Assembly (NCBI RefSeq): GCF_030867145.1
Contig: NC_134428.1
Span: 24,965,537 to 25,029,536, forward strand
DNA: 64,000 nucleotides
Origin: Opisthocomus hoazin
Lineage: Eukaryota; Chordata; Aves; Opisthocomiformes; Opisthocomidae
Direction of reading: 5' to 3'
Of the stretch, positions 11,445-22,500 are shown in pieces. The notes below the pieces were generated by a model that ran no database searches, was not told the origin of the DNA, and saw only the letters and a list, made by a program, of their open reading frames with translations. Each line of letters begins with the position of its first letter. Within the stretch, counting starts at the first letter, position 1. The position numbers and the translations under genes were made by a program.

Positions 11445-14274
11445 TGCAGGAGTCGATAAGCAGCAAATCTCATCGCGAGCGAGCAGTCGTCATCAGTGAC
11501 AACGCGCGTTACTTGAACCCCTGCTGTTCAGCCCGGGCTGAAGCTGCGTTCGCAGCCAGGGCCGGCTTGGCTGGCGCCGAGCTCCTCCCGCTCACCGGCC
11601 GGGATTTTCCAGGCCGCATTCCCCCGCTCGGACGCTTCTCCCGCACCGCTGCAGCCTCTCCTGCGGCAGCAGGAGCGAGAGCCGGCGGCTGCTGCGCTGT
11701 TTGGCCGCGGCGTCGCTTGCTTGGCCAACGCAAGGCGCGAGGAAGAGCGACCCGGGGCGTCTGCCTGTGGCCTGGGCTTGGTGAGCAGCGGGACGGCCTC
11801 GCACTAAGCAGACCAGGGACACCCAGACCCCGGTACAGTGCAAGCCGAAAGTAATTCCAGGACCCTCGTGATTTTTCTAGAGTCAGTCTTGCATGGGGGG
11901 GGGAAAAAAAGGCAAAGGATTTTAATACAGGGTACGGTAGAACTGTAGCAATATTTTCCTTAGAGGGAACACTGAAATTTTAGCAGCACAAACAGTACTT
12001 GTGTTAATATTTTAGCAAAATTATAATCAATTTAAGTGTTTAAATTGATTGTACGTGAGATAATGTTTGTTCAGTACATTGTATTTTTTCTAACTATATA
12101 ACTGTTCCAGAGTTTCCTTGTAACCGTAAAGAACTAAAGCTCTGTCTGACTGCGGGATGCGTCCTGACCCCTGGTGTAACCATGCTGAATATTACAACAT
12201 CTGAATGTACGCACCGAGGCCTGCGTTGCCTTTCTTTCCTCCCCACCCTCCCGCCCGCCGGCGGCGGGACCCGAGGGGACGCACACGCGCGGCCCGCGCG
12301 CCCCGGCCTCAGGAGCAGCAACGGAGAAACGGGGACGACTGCAGCGCGACATCACCCCCGCCCGAGGCGTTGTCGTTCTTCTGAGGTCAGCGGCTTTGCA
12401 GCTCCCCAAAAGCCAGCGTTACCTTTCGCTTGTGGTCGGCACGGTGAGCGTGCAGGGACCTGGCTGCGCTTTGCTGGGCAGGAGAGGAGGAGGAGGAGGA
12501 GGAAGAGGCTTGGGCACCCGAGAGGCTTCCTGGCAGCAGGGAGGCAGGACAGAGACAGATTGCTCCTTGATTAAACCAGAGCCAGGAATTAGACGTCCTG
12601 CCACACCAACAGGCACCTTGAGGAAGCTTAACCCTGCTCCCTCTGGCACCGCGACGCTGCTGCAGCCCCGGCGGGGCGGCACGGGGAGGACCGGGGCGGC
12701 TTTTCCCGGCGGTAGCGGTGGGTTCGTGCCCGTGGTCGGCCCGCCGAGGCCGCGTCGGGGCTGCAAGCCGCTGTTAACGTGGCACCTTGGCAGGCCCGTC
12801 TGCCCACCTCGAACAAACCCATTTTCTGGTGCGTTGGTGAGGCCGCTGCCGAACGCCGCTGTCGCTCCCCGGCCCTGCGGCAGCACGGCCGGCAGCCAGC
12901 GAGGCCTGGCTGGGTGGAAACGCGTCAGAGGCCGGCGAGCCGCTGCCGCCAGCTGTGCCATGAGCTCCGGGCTGTACCAAACCCTCGTTCTTCGCCAGCC
13001 CCCGCAGCGTCCCACCAGCTGCCGGTGTCAGCAGTGCCGCGCGTTGGCCGGCGCAGCACGCCGGTGTGTCCGCGACTCGGCGAGACACAACCCCACGGGC
13101 TCCTGGTCAGGAATCGGACCCGTCGGTGTAGTAACCGTAGTGTATTTGGGGTTCAAGTGTTCGTAACGCCATCCCTCGTGCTCCTTCCTCCCAGTTTTCC
13201 CCTCCTTGCAGCCCGCTGGGGCTGTGCGGTGAGCTCGTGCCGTGCCCCACGCTGTCCTCACAACCTGCTGGAGATCCCCTCTTCTCCTCGAGATCTCCGC
13301 AGCCCAGGCGAGCAGGAGCGCGCTGTGCCGAAAGCCTCTGCGTAGCGTTAGCGCTGAATTTGGGTGTAGAGAACAGAATTCAGAGAACCCTGCACCTTTC
13401 CTGGAGCTGCGTTTGCCGAGTCGCCCTGCTGCCACGACACGCTTATTTCTCAGCACTGACCTTCCCACCTCGCGGGTTTTGCCTATTTATTTTAAACATA
13501 TGAAAAGATTGGAAAGAATTGGAATTTTTCCTCAGTGTTTGAAGCTGTTCCTAGCGAGGTGGAGGTTTTGCTTAGCTGAGATTTTGTCAAACCATCTCCC
13601 CCGTTAGCACGTACCTGCATCTGGCGCAGCTCGAGCAGAGCCCTCCCCGCGGGTCCCCTCCGCAGGCAGTCGGGACGTCACCGTCCCACCAGCTCCTGCC
13701 ACCACAGCAAGCGACGCCTCGGCCTTTCTGCCCTCCTCCCAGGGGCAACTGGCACCCTCCCTCTCCCAGCCAGCCCCCCCGGCGCCCGGCCGCTCCCCCC
13801 GCGCCGCTGTCTGTGCAGGACTCAATCCTAACAGTTCAATAATTATTTCTCTTGCTGCTCTGTGTATTTGCGGGCTTCCCTTCTGCCTTCGCCTTCCCAG
13901 AGCGTGCTGGGCAGAGCTGAAGGGCCCAGTTCCGCCCTGGTTTGCTCGCAGGACGCTGCTGGGAGCACTGGGAAGCGGTGGGTAGCGGGAGAGGCTCCCC
14001 CACCCCCCGAGAGGCTCAGCCAGCCTTCGCGCTGTCCCCCTGCAACCCACGATCAGCCCCCTGCCTCTCACTGCGATACGCGTTTACGCCTCAGATTCGT
14101 TAAGAGTTTTAATATCAAAGCGATACCAAACGTGGCTCGCAGATGTACGGTTGTTTTGCAGATACCTCGGTGTAAGCAGACCGCTTCCACGCGTTGCAGT
14201 TGTCACTGATCTTACGTGCATTGTAGTATAAGGTGGACTGTGTATGGAAATAAGTTTAAAATGTTTACAACTTT

Positions 14275-14282
14275 TGTATATA
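14275..14282 (+). promoter_or_regulatory. Second Pumilio-type element TGTATATA
   Basis: An exact UGUANAUA match about 85 nt before the presumed SYNGR3 poly(A) signal. It is the second copy in the same 3'UTR. Confidence 0.45.
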
Positions 14283-14365
14283 TTCTATATATAAAGATAT
14301 CTTTGGAGAGAACAACCTGTGACTATGTATTTTCAGTGTCTGTGTACCAACTGCAACCTGTTTTC

Positions 14366-14371
14366 AATAAA
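14366..14371 (+). promoter_or_regulatory. SYNGR3: SYNGR3 distal poly(A) signal
   Basis: AATAAA in ttttcaataaagagtt, after an AU-rich run and before a ggtgagc-containing stretch. Cleavage would fall near 14381-14401. The opposite-strand signal at 14417-14422 faces it. Confidence 0.7.
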
Positions 14372-14416
14372 GAGTTAAAAATTAATAGAAGCAGCCTGAA
14401 AAAAATTTGGTAGTAC

Positions 14417-14422
14417 TTTATT
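14417..14422 (-). promoter_or_regulatory. ZNF598: Distal ZNF598 poly(A) signal candidate
   Basis: TTTATT on the + strand is AATAAA on the minus strand, followed (minus strand) within 40 nt by a T-rich run. Use would give a ~1.8 kb ZNF598 3'UTR ending where SYNGR3 ends. Confidence 0.5.
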
Positions 14423-16214
14423 TGATCCGGTGAGCACAAGGAGCAGGGGAACGGCCTCCTCAGGCCCCAGTGAGCGAGCGCCGGGAGCAGATGACAGCAG
14501 CACGCGCCCGCTGGGCGCCACGCGTCTGCCGACGCGGAAGGAATTCACCGAGGAACGAAGGGAAGACGTGAAGCACCCCTGCAGAGAACAGGCCTCTCAC
14601 TCCCCCCGGGCTTCACAAACCGCCGCGGCTCGGTCGCCGAGCAGAAGCGGTGCGGGCAGGCGAAGCGGCCGCGTCGGGCAGCGCCGCCCGCTCCGCTCGA
14701 GAGGAACCCGCTCCAAGCAGGAGCACGGAGGCGTCACCACTGGGCACCGACGCATGCATTTACAAACAGCCATGCAGCCAAAGAATCCACCGGCAGGGCG
14801 GGCGGCCTGGCCCCAGTACAACACCTTCAGGTACTCAAAACAATCTTAATTACTCGGAAAAGAAACCGAAAGCACTCCGCGCCCTGAGAGCAAGCAGAAA
14901 TGAAAAGTGTAAGGCAAGAACTTTCTGTAGCCAGGAGTAGCTCTTCAGCGACACTCGGAGCTCAATGCTGCTTACGTAAAAGCAGTGTTTTATCACTCAA
15001 AATCACATAAATTAATTTCACCTTTATTCCTACCCATTAAAAATAACTCAACCCGGTCTGCCAGGCTGGGAGAGAACCAGACACTGAACGAGGGCCAGGA
15101 GAGCGCGCTGCAGGGAGGGCTCCCGTCGCTCCACCACCCCCCAGCTGCTGCTGCACGGACAGATTCCCCGATTCCCTCCGCTCTCGGAGCGGTGGAACTC
15201 GGCGCCTGCCCTGCGTCGCGAGCAGAGCCCCACGGGAGCGCGGGGAGTGAACGCTCCGCGCAGTCCGAACCCATTCTCCTCGTCAGCACAGACCACTGTA
15301 AACAGAGAAAGGCAGGGGAAGGCACTGCAGCTGAACGCGGCCAGGGAGCAGCAGCATTTAACGTCCCAGTGCGCTGTCGTGTGGAGCTACCACCGTTAAT
15401 ACATCCACGCAATTAGAAACATGGCAGTCATTAAATAAAATTACCGTGAAGGGTGCTTTACGGCACGTAAAGCCTTAACGTTGTTCTTCTACATGCAGTG
15501 CTACAAAAGAAGTTTCTGTAAAGAATGTGGTACGTAAAAGGTCAGAGGCAACTTCGGAGCCCGCGTTCCACCATCGCACGCGCCAGTCCAGCTCTTCGAG
15601 CGGCGGAAGGAATTCCGGCTCCCGACGGGAGTTCTCTTTGCCGCGGGAGCAGCCCGGTGTCGGCAGACACGCGGCTGCGATGGTCTCGCTCACCAGCACG
15701 GAGCGCCTGCTCCTTCTCTGCGCCTTTGTGCCCCTGACTACCGTGACCTCCGTGGTCGCAGAAACAGCACAACAAAAAAAAAAAAAAAGTCAGAATACTC
15801 TAAGGGAAGCCGCTTTTGCTTCCAGTCATTGCAGTGATTCCTAACCTTCCCCCACCCCTGAAAAAAGAAAGAGAAAACCCGAACCAGATGCTTATTCCCC
15901 TATTACATCCCCTGTCAGTCCTCAGACCAGAGAGTGTTTTCTCAGCTACCGCCCGTCGCAGGAGAAAGGTGCCCCCCCGCCTGCCCCCCCTGCGGCTGCC
16001 GCCCAGCCCGGCCCCGGCGACGCGGAAGCTCAGCCTTCGGGCGCTCGTTAGCGACGGCGCAGTCCAGCGATCCCTTTGCCCGGTGTTCAGGACCGGCACC
16101 GAGAGGGCTCTCTAACGTCACCCGACTCCTCCACCGGCCCCGCTACGCTGCCAAACCTCATTCCAAAAAGTGCAAACTCGTGGACAGAGACGGCTTTATT
16201 GGCCTGCCGGGAAG
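14423..16214 (-). other. Convergent intergenic space or long ZNF598 3'UTR
   Basis: This lies between the SYNGR3 poly(A) region and the ZNF598 stop. It contains no recognisable exon. It has a 15-base A run at 15774-15788 and GC-rich stretches. Whether it is transcribed depends on which ZNF598 poly(A) signal is used. Confidence 0.5.
16195..16200 (-). promoter_or_regulatory. ZNF598: Proximal ZNF598 poly(A) signal candidate
   Basis: Minus-strand AATAAA starts only ~14 nt after the TAG stop (16215-16217) and is followed by a GT-containing stretch. If used, the 3'UTR would be about 35-40 nt. Confidence 0.5.
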
Positions 16215-16562
16215 CTAACTGATGATTCTGCTGATGGCCTGCAGCGACGGGAACTCCTCGTCCTCGATGTGCAGAGCTTTATGGGTGAGAACGTCCTGCT
16301 GCGTCAGCACCTGCTTACACGTGGGGCAGATGTAGCAGTCGAGATCGGAGCCGGAGTCCGTCTGCCAAACGTTCTTTTTGTTCTTTTTGGATTTGTTTGA
16401 GCTTTGTTTCTCTTTGATTCTGAAATCGTTGTGAGCAGAAAGCAGTTCCTGTTGCTTAACTGTGTCCGGCAACAACACCAACAACTCGTTAAAGATTTTC
16501 TTGAAGTTATCGCCAAGCAGTTCTCGGCAACTTTTGTAATACTGTGCTGCAGAAATCAGACC
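16215..16562 (-). CDS. ZNF598: ZNF598 exon 12 (terminal)
   Basis: Acceptor CACTACAG; 115 codons and TAG. It encodes GLISAAQYYKSCRELLG … CPTCKQVL … FPSLQAISRIIS. The C-x2-C pair with two downstream His suggests a last small zinc site. Confidence 0.96.
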   Translation of the reverse strand, partial: GLISAAQYYKSCRELLGDNFKKIFNELLVLLPDTVKQQELLSAHNDFRIKEKQSSNKSKKNKKNVWQTDSGSDLDCYICPTCKQVLTQQDVLTHKALHIEDEEFPSLQAISRIIS

Positions 16563-19500
16563 CTGTAGTGAAGAGAGAATTGGAAGAAACAAGGGGAAAA
16601 AATAAAAATTATACAGACATACAAAAAACCCCAGTGGGATTCACCTTCTCCCAGAAGGGAAGGTTTCAGGAATCCGAAGGTTCTTGCCCACTCACCTGTC
16701 TGAATTGCCCAGAATGAGTTTTAAATTTATTGAACTTGGACTCATCGCTTTGAAGAAATTCTTTAATAGACTGTATTAGCTGAATATTCCTTCGCTGGAA
16801 GTTTTCGGGTATCAAGTATGATCCGTGACAGGATTTTGGCCTGCGTTTGAAAAGACCAAAAGTGACTCTGACATCGCTTGGTGCCACACAAAGACGCTGC
16901 GGGATCGCGACCGTCCGGCTCGTCCCTTCCTCTGCTCAACCACACCTGCCATGGCTACCAGCAGCGCACGGCCACCGCGACGGGAGGAGGAAATGCGTCC
17001 CGTGGGACTACTGTACCAGACTCCAGCCTCACCGAGATGGACTATTTAAAATCCAAGTTTAACAGAGTCTTGACGAGCTGCTTTGTAAGCCAGGCTTACT
17101 AGACAGACAGGAGCGGCAAAGACCGCACCACAGGTGAGACTGAACAGATAATACAGACGTCTGCATTAAACTGCCACAAGTCTTCCCCTCCTCTTTTCCC
17201 CAGACCTCCTCTCTCTGGCCCAGCAGGGCCCTGGCCAAGGACCAGCTGCTGGACAGGTCAGAGCAACGAAGGCATTCAGAGGTCACCAAGAAAAAGGTGC
17301 TTCAGCACCTTGCTTCTGGGACTCGACAGCATCAATGGAAAGGTTAAGAAATACACTGAAGCTGCAGATTTCCAAACAAATCAAGAAAAGACAGAAGTCT
17401 GGGCTGCCACACGGCAGAGGCATTCACTTCCTCAGACTCACATCCACCCACCGCTCGCGCTTTCTTCCACACAACTCTCCCGAATCCCGCCCGTGACGGC
17501 CACGGGACTCCCCAGCGGGAGCCATTTCGTGGCTGGCCGCTGCTGGCACCCGCTCAGAACAACCCCCTCCGAGTGTCCACGCGTTGTCTGAAGCTCGTGT
17601 GACGTAACTGAGACGTAAGGGGTGAAGTGACTCTACCTCAAAGGACTTTTACTCACTCTTTCAAAGACGTAGTGACAGGTTCAGAGATCTTGGTGGATGG
17701 AATCACAGCAAACCCTGGAGGGGGTTTGCTAACAGGCACCGACAGTCCCGGAGGCGGAGGAGGACTCTTCAATAGCACCACAGTGTTGAAGCCTACAGGA
17801 AAGCAGAGAACGGGCAGGAGTCAGAGCACGTATCAGCAGCACCCGCACAGCACCGTCCACAACGAACACCAGTGGTCGGACGTACTCTCCGGGAGCACTA
17901 AGAAGTAACAGTCAGCAGTGCAGACATCGCTGTACTGGAAAAAAAACCTAAAACTTGGAGAGGTGGAGATCTGTTGCCTTAACAGCTGGGTCAGGAAGCA
18001 CTTCACAGGCTGATGTCACCCTACAGAAAAAGCACTTTATTTATTTACTTCTTCAATAGAAAATAATTTTTAAAACCCCACTCAAACTCACAGTGAAGCA
18101 CACTGTTACATGATAAAAGCGAGCAGAAATGGCTCCAGAATCCCACCAGCACCAGGCACGGCATGCTCCAGCGTACTCCCCCTAGCAGCACCTGCAGAGC
18201 AGCACAGAACAAGACACCTCTGCAAGCACCTCCCAATCTCCCTCAACGCCCCCGTCAGTCCCTTTTGTTGCTATGTTACTCCAGTTTTTTACAAGAGTGT
18301 GGCACCGCTAAAAGCAAGGGCATTAAATCTCTGCAAAGGCAGAGGCGACCGAGCCAGCTGACGAGCACCAGCAGGCACAGGTCACAGCCAAAGAGCTTCC
18401 CTTCGCCCGCGGCGGCTTCCAGACCAGGTCGTAAAGCAGAAAGGCACGAAGCGTGTCAGACGTGACCCATCAGGAACGCAGCGACAGGTAAAGATTTGCC
18501 AGCGAGCCACCCTGGAGAGCAGACACCTGCGTGGAGCAGAGGCATCCCAGCATCGCCACCGCTTCTCGGGGGACACCCAAGCCCACCCACGTCCCCCAGA
18601 CTGTCTTTTCAAACTCCAAGGCTCAGCTAGCAGACGGTGACAGAACCGCTCTTCCCGCAGAGCCAGAGCAGCAGTTTACGCACCCCCGCCACGTGCCACG
18701 GATCCCTAAGCCGCAGCCACGCGGAGCCCGCCGTGCCCTGCCGTGCTTACCTGGTGGCGGGGGCATTCTGCCGGATCCTGAGCTCCCGAGAGCTGGGAAG
18801 TCTTCCTGAGGTAAAGGGCATTTGTTCGTCACCGCCGGCTTTTTAAGGCCGGGGGGCTCTTTGGGCGTACTGCAGGCCGCTAACGATTTTTCCGAATGAC
18901 CGTTCACGACGGCTGCGGCTCGGTCAGGGCCGGGAAGGGCAGAGGATGCGTTCGACGTCTGCTCTGCTTCCGGCAGCTTCTCAGGAGACGACCGGGCAAA
19001 CGAGGTCTCCTGCGACGGGCGTGGGGACGACGGTCTCTGCTTCTCAGCCCCCATCTTCTTCTTCTTGCTCACTTTCATAAAAGTTTGTGAGGTAGAAGCT
19101 GCCAGCAAGGACGACACATCAAACATTGTCGGCGTGTTTCTGATCTCCTGGGTCGTCAGGCCGCTACCGCCGTCTTCATCGTCTGACTGAGAGAGTTTAA
19201 CGCTCTTCTTGCTCCCTTTAGTGCTGCTCAAGGAGGATGGTTTTTTGGCCGTTTGGTTCACACAGGGGTTGCTAATGGCTTTGACCACATTTTTGCTGGA
19301 ACCGTTGTTCCACGCAGACGTGATGTTCGTTACTGTTTTATTGTTAGGCCTCATTTTGGACACTAAAGCTGGAAAATCCTCCTCTTGGAAAGTGGTTTTC
19401 TTTGCAGTCGCTGTATACGTCAAAGACATCCCAGAAGAGACGGTGGGTGCCGCAGAGGATGACAAGCTTGGGAAATCTTCTTCTTTCAGCTTCACCACTG

Positions 19501-22500
19501 CTAGCTGGGCAGGGCTGTAAGAAAGGAGCAGCACAGCCCGTTAGAGCGGGGCTGCAGAGGCAGAGCGAGCTCCATGCTGCCTGCGCTCCTCCTCCGACTG
19601 CCGCTGCGGCGGCACAGCCGGCCCGCGGGCTACCGGGATGCAAACCGCTCGCTCGGGCTCACAACCCGCGGCTGCAGCGGGTCCCCTCGCGGCGGTCCCA
19701 CTCCCCTGCTGCGTTACTGGGACGGCCGCAGCGCAGCTCGCCTCGAGCAGCAAGCTGCAGGCACGCGTTCTAGCTGCCACATGCTGCAAAGACACCGTTC
19801 TGAGCATCACCAATTTCAGGGGATGATGGATTTTAAAACTCACAGGACACAGCTCCTTCAAAGTGAGTTATCAAGTTAAAAATGGCTGGAGAACATTGAG
19901 AGTTTCCCTGAAATCGCACCCCGAAAAGATCAAGCTGAGAATTAAAGCCACAGCCGACGCCATTCATGGAGGCGACTGGCACAGAAGCAGCTCAAGGCAG
20001 AAGGGGGAAGCATTTGTAGTTTAAGCGATCTGTAAAATTATTTTCTCCAGAAATGCAGAGCATTAAGTAAGTTTCCGAACCTGCTTCCTCGCTGCCCCAG
20101 CCTCGCACAGACTCACCCTTGCAGAGGTCCCGCTGCTGAACCAATCGCTGGAAAGTCATCTTGGCTTAAAGCACCATTAGCAGCTGCTTCTTTTGGAGTA
20201 TTGACAAAAAGAGCAAAGAAATGTTTTCAACTAAAACCCATTCATTTCAGAGTGGAAGCTATCAATGAACATGACAGCAGCATGAACAAGCCCTGCTTTC
20301 AGCAGCTGATGACGTCATTAACTGTGACATTCCAAAAGAACAATTTCAATCCAAGCATCACTATTTCCTTCAATTAACTCCATTCACCATGATGCCATCG
20401 TATACCGGCTGCGGCATACGGGAAATTCACGATACTTCATGCGAGCAAAACGCTGGCTGGTGAGTGCTTTGTGAGGGAACCCTCCAGAGAGTGGGATGCC
20501 AGTGCCCCAGCTGCCCGCTCCCACCACAGCTTCGCGCTCAGCTGCCTGCACAGGGCAGGACGCCCGTCAGAGCCTCAGCGCTCCGACCGACGGACGCCAA
20601 CACTTCCTCGCTTGGAAAGCTGCTCCTCCGCACAGTCCATCCCACCTCTCCCGCAGAGATGCCCGAGCTGCTCAGCTGTTAGCTCCTGGGCAGTCATTCT
20701 GCATCGAAACGTAACTCATTCCCAATTTAGATTTGCCTTAAAATCCAAATCCTGTGCTGCGGGCTGCAGCAGTTCAGGGGCAGACTGGTGACGGCTCTGA
20801 CAGGCACGCAGCAGAAGCTGGGCAGGCAGCGGCGGCAGAGACCCTTGCCTGCCACCCCCAGCTGAGCTGCACCCAGTAACCAAAGAGAGCTCCCAGCAGC
20901 TCTCAGCTCTCAGCGAAAGCATGTCATCATCACGTGGAAATCCTGTCGCAGGGGCAATTAAACAGTGGAAAATGGATTTGGAGCAACAGCAGTATCAAAA
21001 CACCACTGCATCGTATTTATTTGCCCCAAACTGAATCATCGAATCATACGTTGGAAAAGACCTCTCAGACCATCAAGTCCAAACTGGACCTGGGTCAAAA
21101 CAGTTAAAGGTTTGCTTTCACCCCAGTTACAAACTTTGACTGGGAATAGCTTGTTCTCAAACAAGGGGAAGCTCAGCTCAAGCATCACCATCAATCAGCT
21201 CCTGCACGCTAGAGTAGGACACGGTGCATTCTTAGGTTGTACTGAGTCGGATGGAGTAGCAAATATCGTGCCGTGTGTTCATCACATCGGGTCTCTCCGC
21301 CCAGCTCCGCCTCCGGCGTGACCTGCCGCAGGAGTCCCAGCCCGCTCGCACGCACTTCCCTGCAGACCCGTGCTGCTGCGTTACGACTCCGCACAGCTCC
21401 GTCCACCTCCGCCCGCTTCCGAGAACGCCACACGGCGACTCCCGCTTTTGTCCGGCTGACCTCCAGACCCGCCATGCCTCCCCGCAGCCGCGGAACGCGC
21501 TCGGCACTAACCTGCCGCCTCATTTGAAGACTTTGGCACGCGTTTGGAGCCGAGCGCTTCAGAATCCCTCAAGTCCTCCTTTTTACCTCTACCGCTGCCG
21601 TCCTCTTTGTCTTCTACCCGTTTTTTCTCCTCCTGCCGTTTAGCTGCTACAGATGCCCTGACTGCTGCGGCAACGTCTCTGTCCTCTTCCTCCCTGCAGG
21701 ACAGGGCAGATTCTCTCGGTCAAACAGAACGGATTACTGCGCAGCTTTGGCTTCCTCCAGCTCTCCCCTCTCCGGCGCCAGCTCGAGGACTCTCCCTGAT
21801 CGCGTGCTGCCACCTGCTGAGAGGCTGAACCAAACCCACCGCTGCGATGGTCGGACTAGATGATCTCTAGGGGACCCTTCCGACCCAAAACTTTCTATGA
21901 TTCTATGATACACGCTGGCTGGCGAGACAGGCAACGCTCACCCCTGGATCTGCAGCTTGTACGTGTGGCAATAACAATCCAGGCCAGAAGAAACCGGGGT
22001 GAACTGGGGCAGACAGCACCAAGGGTGCACGGGGACACCTGCCTCTCCCATTCCTTTTCAAACGTGTGAAATCCTACTTGTAGGCCACAGTAACTCTCTG
22101 AGACATAGCTTGTCATGAACTCTCAACACAAGCTCGATCCGCATGCTACACCAACACATAGGTGTTTAAAGATGGACTTTTTCCCCCAGAGAAATCACCA
22201 GTAATGAACAAGCCAGCAAGAAAAAGAAGAAAAATAGATGTGCAATATGTATAAAGCACTCGGGTCTTGTGTGGATGAAGAGACGTATAAATGCAAAGTT
22301 TCATTTCAATACTTAACCCTCTTCTTTTTCCAAAGCACTCAGCCTGGCCACACAGAGACCTGTTAGTCCAATGAAAAGCGTGGTCCTTAGAACAGGAACT
22401 TCATGATTACCCAGACCAAAAAGTCCACTAAACCTGCAAACACTTTGTCACTTGCTTCAGCAAATCCTGTTTAGAAAAGTTGGCATAGAAACAGTTGCTG

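Larger units (their letters stand above)
9931..14390 (+). other. SYNGR3: Probable SYNGR3 3' untranslated region
   Basis: No further coding exon is expected after the TGA at 9930. The first strong poly(A) context with AT-rich 3'UTR character is AATAAA at 14366, which would give a ~4.4 kb 3'UTR. An alternative AATAAA lies at 11439. Two UGUAUAUA elements occur, at 10471 and 14275. AU-rich blocks at 10440-10510, 11890-12120 and 14200-14400 alternate with GC-rich sequence. The extent is an inference without transcript data. Confidence 0.6.
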
